NCBI GenBank assembly: GCA_029962745.1
Contig: CM057153.1
Span: 39,539,612 to 39,603,611, forward strand
Source: Echinometra lucunter
Taxonomy: Eukaryota > Echinodermata > Echinoidea > Camarodonta > Echinometridae
Direction: 5' to 3'
DNA length: 64,000 nucleotides
This document shows, one piece after another, positions 1-12,294 of the stretch (its first letter is position 1; every line of letters begins with the position of its first letter). The notes under the pieces are model-generated. The model saw only the letters and a program-made list of their open reading frames with translations, was not told where the DNA came from and did no database searches. Both the position numbers and the translations under genes were made by a program.

Positions 1-1964
1 CATTAACAGGGTGTGAATAAGTACATTCTTGGACGTGGTGCAGAGCCGACGAATGAAACTCGATCAGGGGTACTTCGATCTGATTTTATGGAAGTAATGT
101 AGAGGCCAAAAAGGCGATAATAACTGTGAGCTTCTCTCTTATATTGCAGAATAGGGGTATTGCTACATAAATGCATTAACTGTGTTAAAAATGCAGTTTA
201 AGTGTTGCGTCCGGATATTAATTTGTAATGATGTTTAAAATTTTGAATTCTGTATTAAGAGTGAGGTATATGACAGGATGATTGTTTTCAAAAGTACTTA
301 TTTTTCACTGTTTACGACAAATTAAAAACTTGTTTCATTGAGAAAAAGTGTTCTTCATCAATAAACGGCAACAATTGAAGATCAGAACTGTATAATTGAA
401 ATCATTGCTTGTAACAAACGTCTCTGAATGAAAACAGAATGTCCCTGATTAAAACAAGGCTCTCTTTCATGTGCCACTGAGGTCTATTATGGTTCTCTGT
501 CAGAGCACTGTGTATATAATCCAGTCCTCCCATCTTTTGATCTTAACATACTGAAAGAGCAATTCAGTCTGATGTGTTTTTGGAGAATGAGAGAGAAGTG
601 ACGAAATAGTTTTGAAAAGGTGCTGTGATTGGAAAAAATATACACAGTTTGGTCCAACTTCAGTGCTCGGCCACTTGTTTTAGCTTTACAAACGAAATCT
701 TAAGTTTTTCCCATAGAGATGAAAACTCCCATACAATCCCCAGCCGCACAGATGACTTCCCTCCAATGAAACATTTACCATATCTAAGAACTTCTACAGA
801 GAATCTACGTTTTTAAATCAGAGACGTTTGGCAGCTGGACATGGTTTCCTTCTACCGTGAATAAAAATGGAACTGCTGGGAAAATCCCAGTATAATCGGG
901 TGTGTATGGAAGCTGAAATAAAGGGCTACCAGCTGAAAATGGTTTTTAATTTCAGTTCTGAATTTTTAATTTTTGCCGTTTTTGGCCCCAATTGTACATC
1001 GTTCAACGTTTTCACCCTTATACTATGACTACAAAATCCTCCGAGGCACTTGTAAGGCAATTCTGTAATGTACTCTGGTTTATAGACCAATTTCACCTCC
1101 GGTCTATGTATTTGGCCCTCTATCGGCGACGCCATTGCTGCGGTGGGCAAGCGCGCTGACCGCGATTGGCTCTGTGTACAAAATGAATGTAAGATATGAG
1201 ATATGCCCTGATATTGTTCCATTTACTTTATTCTAGATCAATAAAATAAAGCATGGATACATGGGTAGATGAGGTAAGACAATGGTCATATCTGACAGAT
1301 GAAGGTATGATGTATTTTTGTACTTTTGATGGTTTTCCAACTTAGTTTTGTCAGTAAAAGTTCGATTGAAGCATAGAAGCCGTAGTAAACGGGAGCCCTC
1401 AATCTTACCCTGTTTACAAAGTCATGTTTTCACTCATTAAATTTTACGCCAAAGTACATAATGATAATGTTTCTTGACTTCAAAGTCCTTTCTGTTGATG
1501 TTTTTACCCACTGGCGACGAATATTCCTTCACATTGCTTACGGAAACATGTGTAGGGAGTACGGCTTCTCACACAAACAGGCTTCATGAGTCAAAAGCGA
1601 GTGAGCACTCAGTTAGCTTCCAATTTGAGCACCGCACAGCTGCGACCTGAACTTCCGTAATAATTTCTCCTTGCAAATATCAAAAGAAATCTGCATATAT
1701 TGGTCAAAATAGACAAAAAATCGAACGAATGGACATAACGCGCTATTGACTTGTGTACTAGAAAAGTTGGAGCGCCCACCGCAGTATGTTGAACTGTGTC
1801 GAACAGTCTGCTGCCCTCTTGCGTTGTGGGATTGGTCTATAGAAAGATTCAAGAATGTGTGGATTGTGGACTACACAAATTTGATATAACACACAAAACA
1901 GCCCCAGACGATGTCTTTCACTACGTGTTTATTATTCTTTAAGGAAATAAAAATAAACACACCT
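1..1964. other. No recognisable gene
   Basis: AT-rich sequence. ORFs of 98 and 79 codons on the minus strand (926-1222, 1613-1852) match nothing I know. Both overlap slightly more GC-rich patches and may be repeat-derived. Confidence 0.5.
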
Positions 1965-2121
1965 GGGTGCCGTTGCATAAAGACGGGCAATTATAGTAAC
2001 TTTGCCATCAATGGTAACTACTATGGTAACGTTGCTCCACAGCTAATCAAATCCAGTATTCCATGAAAGTTACCATTGATGGAAAAGTTACTATAATAGC
2101 AAGTTATATGCAACGGCACCC
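1965..2121. mobile_element. Foldback MITE, about 157 bp
   Basis: The left end GGGTGCCGTTGCAT is the inverse of the right end ATGCAACGGCACCC. Pairing continues through TTATAGTAACTTT and CCATCAATGGTAAC, so nearly the whole element is a hairpin with about 55-bp arms. No transposase. Confidence 0.85.
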
Positions 2122-5110
2122 TGTTCCTCCACTCCCGTAAATCTCACCGAAATGAAACTGTTTTCATACCATAGTATTATTGATTATAATCAGGTGCATC
2201 AGTCAAATAAAAAAATGTTGTACATGACGTTACTTTTGCTGTCCATACTTGGGAGTGGTTACATCGTCTTTCTCATCATGCCGAAATATGTTACTCTGCA
2301 TGAATAGCAATTAACTAGATGGAAATCAAGGTTAATTAAAATCACAGAAAATGCTGTACAAGTCTGATGGTTGTCCACACAAAAAGCGGAAAAGTTATAA
2401 ATGAAGAAATTGACCCAAAGTGAGAAAATGAGGGATGATTGAGAAGATACTAAGAAGTTTAAACAAATGAAGCGTACTATAACGTGCCCCCCCCCCCCGT
2501 CCCCTCAATAAAGGAAAGATATTGTGTAATTGAATTCGAGGGAGTTAATATATAATAGATGTAGATATCACAATTGGGACTCACTGATCATTTGATTCTT
2601 GATTGACAGGATATAAAATCGTTCTCTTAGGAAAAGTTAAGAAATGAATTCCATAATGAGGTACTGGTAACGAGAATGGTAAAAAGCAATACCAAACTAA
2701 AATGCACCCTTAAAATGTATTTCTTTTATGAACGAATTTAGCTGCTACTAAAAAAGGTATTTTTTTAATATTATGTTACCAACGTTTTATCATATTTAGA
2801 ATTTTGAAGCATTGTGGCGATCAATTGCTCAGGAAGTATTAATCAAAATAGTTTTCCTTAAAAAGTATCATCTTACTGATTTTTTAAAAATGAAAATATG
2901 TCTATATTTGGACATCTCCTATTAGGTTGAGTCAATGACCATTATAGGCCAAAATGAGATATCAGTATTGTTATAAATCGTAACGGATCATCAAACATGT
3001 CAAATGGAGGCATATCAAGTGAACAAGCAAGTAATTTCAGTATCCTGCTAAAAGCATGATTGCCTATGAGGGTGCCTGCCTCAACTCTCCTGATTCTATT
3101 CCTAGTTTTGGAGGCCCACGTGAGGATGGAATATAAACTGATGCAACTGGGCCAAGATAGATGAAGAAAGGAAAGGGAGAACAGGCTGTATTCCAACGAG
3201 GTAAAAATTAGACAAAATAAGAACATGAAGAAGGGGAAGACAACTCACATGTGTTGTGGGGATAAGCACAGGATAGAATTCAAGGAGAAAATAAATAGAT
3301 TGAATTAAAAGCATGCGGGGGGGGGGGCAGAAGAAAGAAAAGGGAAAGGGAAAGAAAAAGAGAGGAGATGGTAAGAGACCGTGAGAGAGAGAAAAGGAGA
3401 AAAAAAGAGAGAGGAGAAGACGGTTGAAACAAGGAGAAAATGACGGAGGGATAAAAAGAAAGAATGAGAGCGTGGGGGAAAGTGAATTAAAGTGAAAGAG
3501 TGAGAGGACAGAAGAAAGACAGAACAAAGGAATGGAGAGAAGAATTGAGAGAGAATGACAGAGGTAAAATAAATGAAAGAGATGGAGCAATTTCATGAAG
3601 ACGGAGTAAAATAAGGAGGAAGAGGAAAGCTGCCAGGAAGGTGACTTTTAGATTGATGCGAGGACATTTTGATTTGCAAGGAAACACCTCCAGAGAGTCG
3701 TGAGTAGTCGTCATATCGTCTCAACTTACTCACTCCCAGCTCACCAAGGAATGGATATTTCACTTGCAAAACCAGGGTACAAAATTTCATTGTTGAGACC
3801 CTCGATGATTGCGGGATGAGAGGGGATTAAAAGAGGGAGAACGGGGAGAGTTTGGGGAGGGGTACGGTATAGTCGGGGATCTTCAAAGCTTAGGTGAGCT
3901 GCTCTAGTCTTGGTGTATTTTCTTCCTCCATTATATGCATAAAGATGAGCCATTCCATGCAGGTAAAGCTTGATGATGACCCTGATAAGAGAAGGTAGGC
4001 CCAATCCTGGAGTTAGAAGTGGCTTGGAAATAAATCAAGGTATATCCGAACTGCATTTTGTTTCACTTCTAGGCCAACGGTTACAAATGCAAATTTGTGC
4101 GGTCAGTGATCCAATGTAGTTGTGGGTTGTTCAGACAGGTGGGGCGTATTTAGAGACCAAGAAAAAGAAAAGAAAAAGATCCTGTACAATGAATTTATGT
4201 TAAGTTGGTAGCCCATTCATTGCATTATTCAACATGTACCGGGCATTTCCAGTATAACTAACAAAATATTTTTAAAAAACTACCAAATTTTGCATTTTTG
4301 CAAGTGTTGCATTTTGTTTTGATTATGTATCCTCTAATTTTCCGACCCACCCTGCTGTCAATAGTAGTTCGGACTTGTTTCCGCGTTTTATACATTTTGA
4401 AAATACGATTTTTATTCTAAAGGATGAATTAAGAGAAGAGGAATAATCATAAGACTTGGTCGGGTGCCTGACCGAACATTATAATTCCTTCTTGACTTTT
4501 TCCCAGAACTCGAAATAGACACAGGAGATTTCTAACATTTTTCTCTCAGGTGTTTTCTTCATTAAAATAAAAGAAAGAATAGGATCAGGTTGAATTAAAT
4601 CATGATCTCGAAATTTTTCGTAATCGTCAGGAGATACAGACTCTTGAATAAAATACGTCATAAAGAGTTAGGTGTCAGAGATTGATCTCCTTATGACAAT
4701 GCATAAAGTATATACAGAACTGCCATCATACATGGCAAGAAACATGTGTTTTATGCTCCTCCCCCGGTGGTGTGCCAAATAGGGGTAAAAATGGCTGAAA
4801 ATGTACTTGAAACACCGCGAAATAGGGGTCACATTCTGGGTTGCCGACCATCAACTACTTTGCTATTTTAGTATAGGACTTATTTAGTGACTGAAGCATA
4901 TAAATCAAATATCGCTTTTAAGGAAGTTTTCCGATTTCATTTTGGCAGTGCAAGATTCAAACATTTCTACCCATTTTCACTGGCTATCCTGGTATTCTAT
5001 TTGCTTTTATCTAATTCCAAGTATTGATGAAAACATTTATTAGCTATTCAAGGTGTCTAACTCGATGCATTTCTATGGACTTCCATTTTCGTGTTACGTT
5101 GACGTCAAAG
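2122..5110. other. Non-coding; GA-rich purine tract at 3150-3600
   Basis: Contains a C run near 2487 and a long purine-biased stretch (3150-3600, AGAGAGA/GGAAAG type) that generates a spurious 164-codon minus-strand ORF. Minus ORFs at 3741-4004 and 4479-4661 were not recognised. Confidence 0.5.
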
Positions 5111-5117
5111 CAGATTA

Positions 5118-5754
5118 TCTCCGGGGGGGGGGGGGGGCATCACGTATAATGGCAGTATGGGTATGTGTGGCCCTTAAGGCCCCCTTTTCACGCCTTGCCA
5201 AACGTTCCAAAGCATATCTTTTTCATTGACCAACCCGTTCCCATGGTACATAGTTGAAATCTCTCGTTCTCTGGTTTTATCGCTCGTTCTGTAAGCCCGA
5301 AAATAATTTAGATCCCGTTCCCAAGGGTTCCCAAGCACCGTACTTTGGTCCGGGGCTTCGGTCCGTCCTGAACAATTTTCAATTTCTGTACGATCGTCAA
5401 CTTTTTTTTTTTTAAAGAGATATCGCGATTTCAAAATTCGATGCCGGATCGGAATCGGAACGCGCGTAAGTTCTAGGTCTAGTACTGTAAACAGCTATGA
5501 CCAGTCAAGGCAGGCAGCTCCGTCGATCGAGTCGATACTGATCTTTGGAGCCCTCAGCTCGATCTACGGTCGATCTACGCTCGATCAGGTGTCAGTTCTC
5601 AAGACCCCCATTTCAGTTCCCAAGACCCCCATTTGGAGAGGGCCATTTAGTTCTTAAGCCCCTCAGTTCATAAGCAACTTCAGTTCTTAAGTGTATATTC
5701 AGATTTTGGGGGCCACACACCCATATCCTTTCCAAATGTGAGTGCCCCCACCCC
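5118..5754. mobile_element. Foldback element with G-run termini
   Basis: The left part GATTATCTCCGGGG, then a G-run, then TATGGGTATGTGTGGCCC, is the imperfect inverse of the right part GGGCCACACACCCATAT, then a C-run, then GGGTTATCTCC. Arms are about 60 bp. The interior has several near-repeats of CAGTTCTCAAGACCCCCATTT. No ORF of note. Confidence 0.7.
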
Positions 5755-6469
5755 CCGGGTTATCTCCTGTTGTACCAGGTTTTCGGAATAAATACAACTC
5801 AGGTATCAAACTTTTTTTTTTTTCTAGCCCGACTCTATATACGAAGGGGACAAGATATCACACTCTTCTAAAGGTTACTTAAATTAAGCAGCTCTATAGG
5901 GCTGATAATAGCATTGCTGCATGACCTTGTGTCTGTACGACCATTTCTTCCAGTTCCATCATCCCTGATAGTCTCTGAAAATATATCAAAATGGCAAATT
6001 TACATCAAATATCAGGCAGATATGGTACGGTTAAAACAAAGAGAAATAAAAAAAAAACGATTGTTCGGATATCGAACCGAACACTGTAATTTGTACAAAA
6101 ATATATTAATTCATTCATTTTCCAATTTCGCTTTAAAAAAAGTAAGTTACAAAGAAAAATACATACATAAAGGCAATAATGTGACATTTACAAAGCTGAA
6201 ACAAGATATAATAGACATTACACTGAAAATGACATAATCAGAAAATGATGGATAAAGAAAGATAAACCAAGAGAATGGGGAGATAACGGAATTGAGGAAC
6301 ACTGCCAAAAAAAAAAAGTTTTTGTCGAGGCAATAAATCCTTACACGTAAATAAATACACTGTAAATTTGATCGTTTTAGAAGTAGAAAATTGCTTTGTC
6401 AAAAACAGAATTGCATGCAAGCTACGTTCCATTGTATGGCTTAAGAAGGGGATAAGCAGAAGTATCAAA

Positions 6470-6546
6470 ATGACTGTTAAATGTAGCCTATAATGAGGAA
6501 TAGACAGAAATAGAGGTGGGAAAATGGAGTGAGATGACAGAGAGGG

Positions 6547-6588
<42 letters not shown>

Positions 6589-6712
6589 GGGAGAGATAGA
6601 GAAGGAGAGAGGAGAGGGAGGTGACGAGGAGGTAAATCTTGAAGACGTCCGTTAGATGTAGCATATAATGAGGAACGGACAGAAATAGAGATGGGGAAAT
6701 GGAGTGTGTGAC

Positions 6713-6744
<32 letters not shown>

Positions 6745-6800
6745 GGAGAGAGAGAGAAGGGGAAAAAAGGTGAAGAGAAGGTGAATCTTGAAGGCATCAG
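6470..6800. repeat. Tandem duplication, about 174 bp, with (GA)n tracts
   Basis: GTAGCCTATAATGAGGAAT and GTAGCATATAATGAGGAAC begin two copies that both continue into GACAGAAATAGAG and a GA microsatellite (6548-6590 and 6717-6760). The minus-strand ORF here is low-complexity Ser/Leu/Pro and not a gene. Confidence 0.85.
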
Positions 6801-7384
6801 TCACTCCTTCCTCGGTCGTACTTAACACCTTGATGGATAATTATTGACTGTAACGAGTGAGTCGCCTTCACTAGAATAACACCGCACTGCTCCCGGTCAA
6901 CCCACCGAGGAAGCCTGGTGTAGTTATAGCGCTGCCGACCTATCCATCAAAGTCATGAAGGCTTTACCTGTCCACGGAATCCCCTCACGGAATCCCCTCA
7001 ATACTTATAGCTCGAGAATAAAAGGACCATAACTACTCTTCTCAGGAATCTTATTCAAATTCTATCGATTGAAGACGTGGAAGCTGATGATACTCAATGC
7101 CTAAACAATCTTAGGACAATTTTGAATGCACAACATAAATTCTGTGTACTATTGAAAAAGAGCGAACATAAAATGTATATATTTTGGGTCTGATCGGTTA
7201 ATTGAGCCAATTTATCCCGCCGTGAGATTCTTCATTTTATGGATATTAGTTTAAAAAGACAACCAGGGCAACCAAATTTTAACGAATTTCAACTCCTTCA
7301 GTGATGCCCTTCACAATGATACATAAACACATCTCATAACATATTTTTAAAGGCCGTCAAACTTTCAAAATTTGTCAAATGTCA

Positions 7385-7505
7385 ATCGGTGACAAACCGA
7401 CCAGGCTCTTTTCATGATTGTTATGTTTTGTATACTTATGGAGTGTATAGAAAGTTGATGTACATTGTCAGTTCAATTGCAAAATAAATAAAAATACAAA
7501 ATACA
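7385..7505 (+). mobile_element. Possible LINE 3' tail
   Basis: Sequence ending in AAAATAAATAAAAATACAAA followed by ATACAAATAC resembles the A-rich microsatellite 3' terminus of a non-LTR element. No coding domain is left, so this is tentative. Confidence 0.35.
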
Positions 7506-8232
7506 AATACAATCTGACGTTTAGGTGAAGACTGAAGACGTAAAATCAGAATTGTAATAATAACAACTGAAAAACAACATTGAAACAAAACATTGATATA
7601 AAAGATTAAGCTTTACATGCTCATGATTTTTTTTTTGGTATCTTGTGGAATCACTGAAATCTGAAATATGTGAAGATCAGCTTTGTCTGCGGGAGTGCTG
7701 ATTAATACAACTTTTGCCATGTAATTTCGGCATGTAATGGACTTAACAATGTAGGGACGTTCAGTTATTTTGATGAAAGAAAACCTGTAGTATATTATGA
7801 TTACCCATTAGTATGGTCAGTTGGCGATCAGGACAGTTATTATGCAACTTAATGAAGCTACTCACTGACTTTATTATTGTTCGTTCGTTTGTATGAAGTG
7901 TTTGCCATTAACAAATAGTATATTGTTTCAGATAATTTGATAGGTAACGTTTGAAAAGCAAGCATAATGACTTGTCATGTAGTTTGTAGTGTGATAAGTG
8001 GGAGAGGGTATAACTGAAAGAACAGTTAAAGGTAATAGATCCTGCTGCCATTCGTATTTTTGAAAGGGGGAAACCGAACTATTTTTGTCATGATTTTTAT
8101 GAATCATCACCAGCGTGTAGTACCTAAAATGCCGAAATGACGATTAAAATAAAATAATCATAATCTCATTTCTTTTATCGTTCTCATACATCATTTCACT
8201 TATTCTCTTTGCTCCCTCTCATTCACGTTCAC

Positions 8233-9848
8233 TCTCTTAAGGGGGCGTTGCAAGAAACTTGCAATCAATTGCAAGTCAATTTTAGCTCCCAAAATCAATC
8301 ATAAGTCTTGCAATTAATTGCAAATTTGCAAATGATTGCTGGTCTGCTTCTTGCAAGAGAAGGTATAAATTGATTTGCTATAGTTAAAATCGATCTATCA
8401 ATTGCAAATTTGATTTTTTTTTTAAAATCAGTTTTTATTCTTTTCTCTCATAAAGCAAATTACAAATATGGTACAAATGACAATCATCGTATATAACACG
8501 AACTGCAATTGAAATAATATTCTAAAACAGTTTCAAATTTTCGTCCGACAGAAGGCTTCAAAACGAATTTGATATTACTTTGATATTGAAAAGAAGAAGA
8601 AAAAAATTCCATAAATAAAAACTGAATAAATTAATTCATATGTTCTTACTTCTCAAGCTGACAAGCGTTTTTTTCCTTATAAGATCAATTTTCATATAAC
8701 ATAAATATGAAAGATCAATTAACATAAATCTCATTGAGATAAACATACCTAGTTGTATAATCCAACAATTTTGTTTTATAATGTAGTAACTTATACCTCC
8801 CTTCCACTGTTGTCCTGAGAGAAAAGTTACCCGACCTCCCCCGTACCCCCCCCCCCCCCTTTACCGGTGGACGACTGGCTCTGGGTATCACTTATTTGTC
8901 TTATATTCAGGTTTTCCCATTTAGAAAAATGGATAGTAAGAGTCCCCCTCATTGCTGCCAATTTCCTTTCTTCTACTTTATTCCCTATAATATTTCATTA
9001 AATGAAGGTGGTTTTTTTTCAAGTTCTCTATTTCTATAAATCAGATATTTAACAAGAATTATAAAGTGATTTGTTAATTGGTGTTTTCCTTTATTTCTCT
9101 CCTCCTCCCCAAACAGAATTTCCTCCCAAATACAGTTATGTATTTCAAAATCTAAAAATCTTGTGCACATTTTCAACACTGATTGTGCATATTCACAATC
9201 ATAGAATAAATGTTTGTATGTTTCTTCTTCTTTTTCGCAAAATGAGCATAAGTTAGTCGAAACAAGACCAAAACGGAAGAAGTGGTGGTTTGTATATAAT
9301 ATATTATGTATAAGTTTGAACTGAAACTCTCTTGGTCGACTATTAAGTGTACACTGTCTCAGTCTAAAAAATATGTTGTCTATTTCCTTGCAAGAAAAAC
9401 CATAATTCCTTCCAATTCTCTCAAAAACCAAAGGTTTAAATCTATCTTTCTTTATTGTACATAGATTTGTTTTGATTTAACATCAGATATATTAGTTGTT
9501 TTCTTTCCTAATATGAAATCAGTTCCAGAATTATTTTTTTCTTCCATTCTAATATTATTTTTCCACCAAAGGGGGTAAACAGGCATGAAGGTGCTCGAGC
9601 CTTTCAATGTCATTCACTTCTAAACCTAAATCGACAAAATGTCGGTCACATTTTAGTTTACCATAGTTTTCCAGAATGTGCTTTAATTTGTAAATTCCTT
9701 TATCGTTCAGCCTCTTATCGTATATACAACTTCCTTTATATCGAATAAGCTTATTATTGAAAATTATCACATCACCAATGTAATCTGCAAATTGTAATTT
9801 GCAATCGATTGCAAAAAAGGTTCTTGCAATACCCCCGTAGTCTCTTAA
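8233..9848. mobile_element. Terminal-inverted-repeat element with 8-bp TSD (hAT-like), interrupted by a LINE
   Basis: An exact 8-bp direct repeat TCTCTTAA flanks it (8233-8240 and 9841-9848). Inside, GGGGGCGTTGCAAGAA at the left is mirrored by TTCTTGCAATACCCCC at the right. Both ends carry palindromic TTGCAATCRATTGCAA motifs. The 8-bp duplication points to a hAT-type insertion. The element body is about 230 bp once the LINE insert is removed, so it was non-autonomous. Confidence 0.8.
8411..9775 (-). mobile_element. 5'-truncated L1/Tx1-type LINE, C-terminal RT fragment (degenerate)
   Basis: Antisense to the plus strand. A terminal poly(A) is seen as the T-run at 8413-8422. The frame 8985-9431 encodes a zinc-knuckle-like CSFCEKEEETYKHLFYDCEY segment, the zf-RVT motif found at the C-terminus of L1-like reverse transcriptases. 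The frame at 9555-9770 has NNKLIRYKGSCIYDKRLNDK followed by GIYKL, the conserved block just upstream in the same proteins. A frameshift separates the two frames, so it is dead. It sits inside the inverted-repeat element; a possible short TGCAAATT duplication flanks it. Confidence 0.8.
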
Positions 9849-12039
9849 CTTCTCTTATTCTTTATGTCTTTCTCTCTCTTTGCTTCTTTCTTTCCCCTTT
9901 CCCTTGTTCTTTTTTGTATTTATTTCTCTCTTTTAACTGCTCACTCTTCCTCCCTTACACTCTTTCTGTGCCTGTCTTCTTATTGTGAAATTTATCTTCA
10001 TTCCACCTAGCACGACATTATCTCCAAGAAATACAAAAGAAAATACAATCATATCACAGCAAATTGGTTCTAAATAATGCAGGGCACTTATTTTCTTGCA
10101 CAAATTAATCATAAAAAAAACTTAACATCAATGAAATACGAAAAAATATGAATATTTTGAGGATCGCAATAATATGCATAAACAATTTCAATAAAAAGAA
10201 AGAGGAGATGAACAATGAAATAAAAAAATTATATAAAAGAGAAATGGTGGCATTGGATTATTCTGAGGTTAATAATTATTAACCATATCTACCGACTGAA
10301 ATATGATTAAAAAGTTTTCAAGCTGCATGATAACAAAAATTCTGCTCTGTAGAAGTGAGAAATTTTAGATATAGTTCTATGATCATAAATAAATAAATGA
10401 AACTATATTTAGCTGAAATCCCCCAAATTGTATATTTTACTCTTTAGGTAGAATACCTGCATAATTTTCAAATTTCACATTTCTGACTTGATCTCTCCTT
10501 TCATTTCAATATAAAGACATTTTGCAAGCTTGACTTCTGATTGTGAAAAAAAAAATTATGTCAATAAATCATACTGCAAATGCATAATATAGCTTACTTT
10601 TTAAAGTTTAATTCAATAATGTATTCCTACGCATTTTTCAAATCCCATATATTAGTGAGCTAATACAAATTCATGAATTTTCCTTGTTGATCTAACACTC
10701 TCTTTTAAAATTCATGGTTACTTCTATTTATAGGTAAGTCAAGTTAAGCACTTAAAAATGAATTCATTGCACGGGTATAAGGCACTTTTATATCTATTTA
10801 TTATAAATAAATAATGAAATACAAAAAACGGCATGATATCTACAAGTGATGTTTACAATATGGATGATTCTGAACAAATCTAATATGCCTATTTTTCATG
10901 TTCAGCAAATGAAAAATACTTCGCATTGTGACGAATTTTCTTTGTTCATACTACAGATATGCTACATGGATGACTTAAGCAAAAGAGTCAATCTGCACTC
11001 TCCTTCACATTCCATGTGGCACAAACATATTATGTCTACATCAATGACGCAAATGAAAATGAAAATGGTTCCTCTTAACTATGGCCAATTAGGCTCTTGT
11101 TGTATGCAACGATTGCTTGTGTCAAGACAAGGGCGTAACAGTAAATAGAACTTAACAAACCATCCTACCTACTCACAAATCTAATTGATCTACCTATTAC
11201 ACAAAAACACTCCATGTATTTCCAACATACATGAACAATTTTCTTGCCTGTACATTAATGAACTCTAATGAATTGTGTTAAAAAATTACACAGCTCTTGT
11301 GAACAACAAATGATGGCCCAGTACAGATTGGAACAGAGTCTGATAGCAGTTTTATGGCAAAAAGGCAAAGATACCACATTAGCCCCAAGCAAGAGACTGA
11401 ATATAAATGTGCATAGGAAAACAATGATTCTGCAAGACAATGTATAGCTAATTTGAAATTTGAATAATTTTGCTCTTTTTCTGTATTTCATGGAGTCCCA
11501 TTCTGACCTTTGATGAAAATGGACATGAACTAGGTGGTGATGTCACAGTCTGAATTGCTCATTTATTAAAGACAAACATGCGGGTCTGTACAGGAAAATC
11601 TACCCAATGGGAGTTCTCTTTCTATCAATCATAAATAAATGTAATTTCCTTGAGAAGGTTTCATACATTTCTTTCCAACATTTGTTTTTTTTTTCCTTTC
11701 TCTCAACTGTCCTGAGGCCTGTAAAAAGGCTTTGCATAGCTGATTGCTCTTGACTTTCTTCCAATATTTCCCTGCCGTTTCTTATACAGCCTTGCTCACA
11801 TGATATGCAACAGTAAACCACTTAAAAATAGCACCGTTTTCACAAAAAATGACATGTTCATGGATTTAGGGGGTAAAATCAAAATTTGGAGTAAAAAGTA
11901 TTCAAGTGTACTTAGGTATCTGTATAAGATACACAAATGTTAAGTGAACTGTGATTATGACATGTCATTTTGAGGCAGTGATATTTGAAGCAGCTTACCA
12001 CATCATGTGTGAAGAAGGCCTTTAGAAGGGTGAGGGTGA
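9849..12039 (-). other. unc45 downstream / probable 3' UTR region
   Basis: AT-rich, no recognised gene. Candidate minus-strand AATAAA signals lie at 11562-11567 and 10797-10802 (TTTATT on plus). Which one ends the transcript is unknown. Confidence 0.45.
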
Positions 12040-12294
12040 TCATGCCCTCTGAATAAGACCCCATTTCCTGGCCTGATCAAGTGCATCTTCTGCCCTAGCT
12101 GCTATCCTCTTGTTCTCCGCGCTCTCATCTTTAGTGAGAGCCATGAGAACCTCTAACAGGTTGGTCTCCACCACCTTCCTAGCATTCTCCTCTTTGCTTT
12201 CTATGATGTTACCAACGATGTGCACCCCTCTGAACTGGATTTCCTTGTCGGTGTGTACACAGATGCCTTGAAGAAGCTCTAGCCAGGCGTTAAC
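12040..12294 (-). CDS. unc45: unc45 exon 18 (UCS C-terminus and stop)
   Basis: Acceptor TTCTGCAG, then [20 protein letters not shown] and onward to [10 protein letters not shown] and TGA. Residues 837-920. It joins exon 17 in phase 0 (DKILK then VNAWLE), consistent with vertebrate UNC45 at the same place, so no exon is missing between them. Confidence 0.96.
   Translation of the reverse strand, partial: VNAWLELLQGICVHTDKEIQFRGVHIVGNIIESKEENARKVVETNLLEVLMALTKDESAENKRIAARAEDALDQARKWGLIQRA

Noticed and set aside
926..1222. 98-codon minus ORF
   Set aside because: No family resemblance; may be repeat-derived.
3102..3596. 164-codon minus-strand ORF
   Set aside because: Leu/Ser/Phe/Pro low complexity from a GA-rich tract; no domain.
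3741..4004. 87-codon minus ORF with plausible amino acid mix
   Set aside because: Not recognised and no matching neighbouring exon.
4479..4661. 60-codon minus ORF
   Set aside because: Reasonable composition but no domain, no exon borders and no context.
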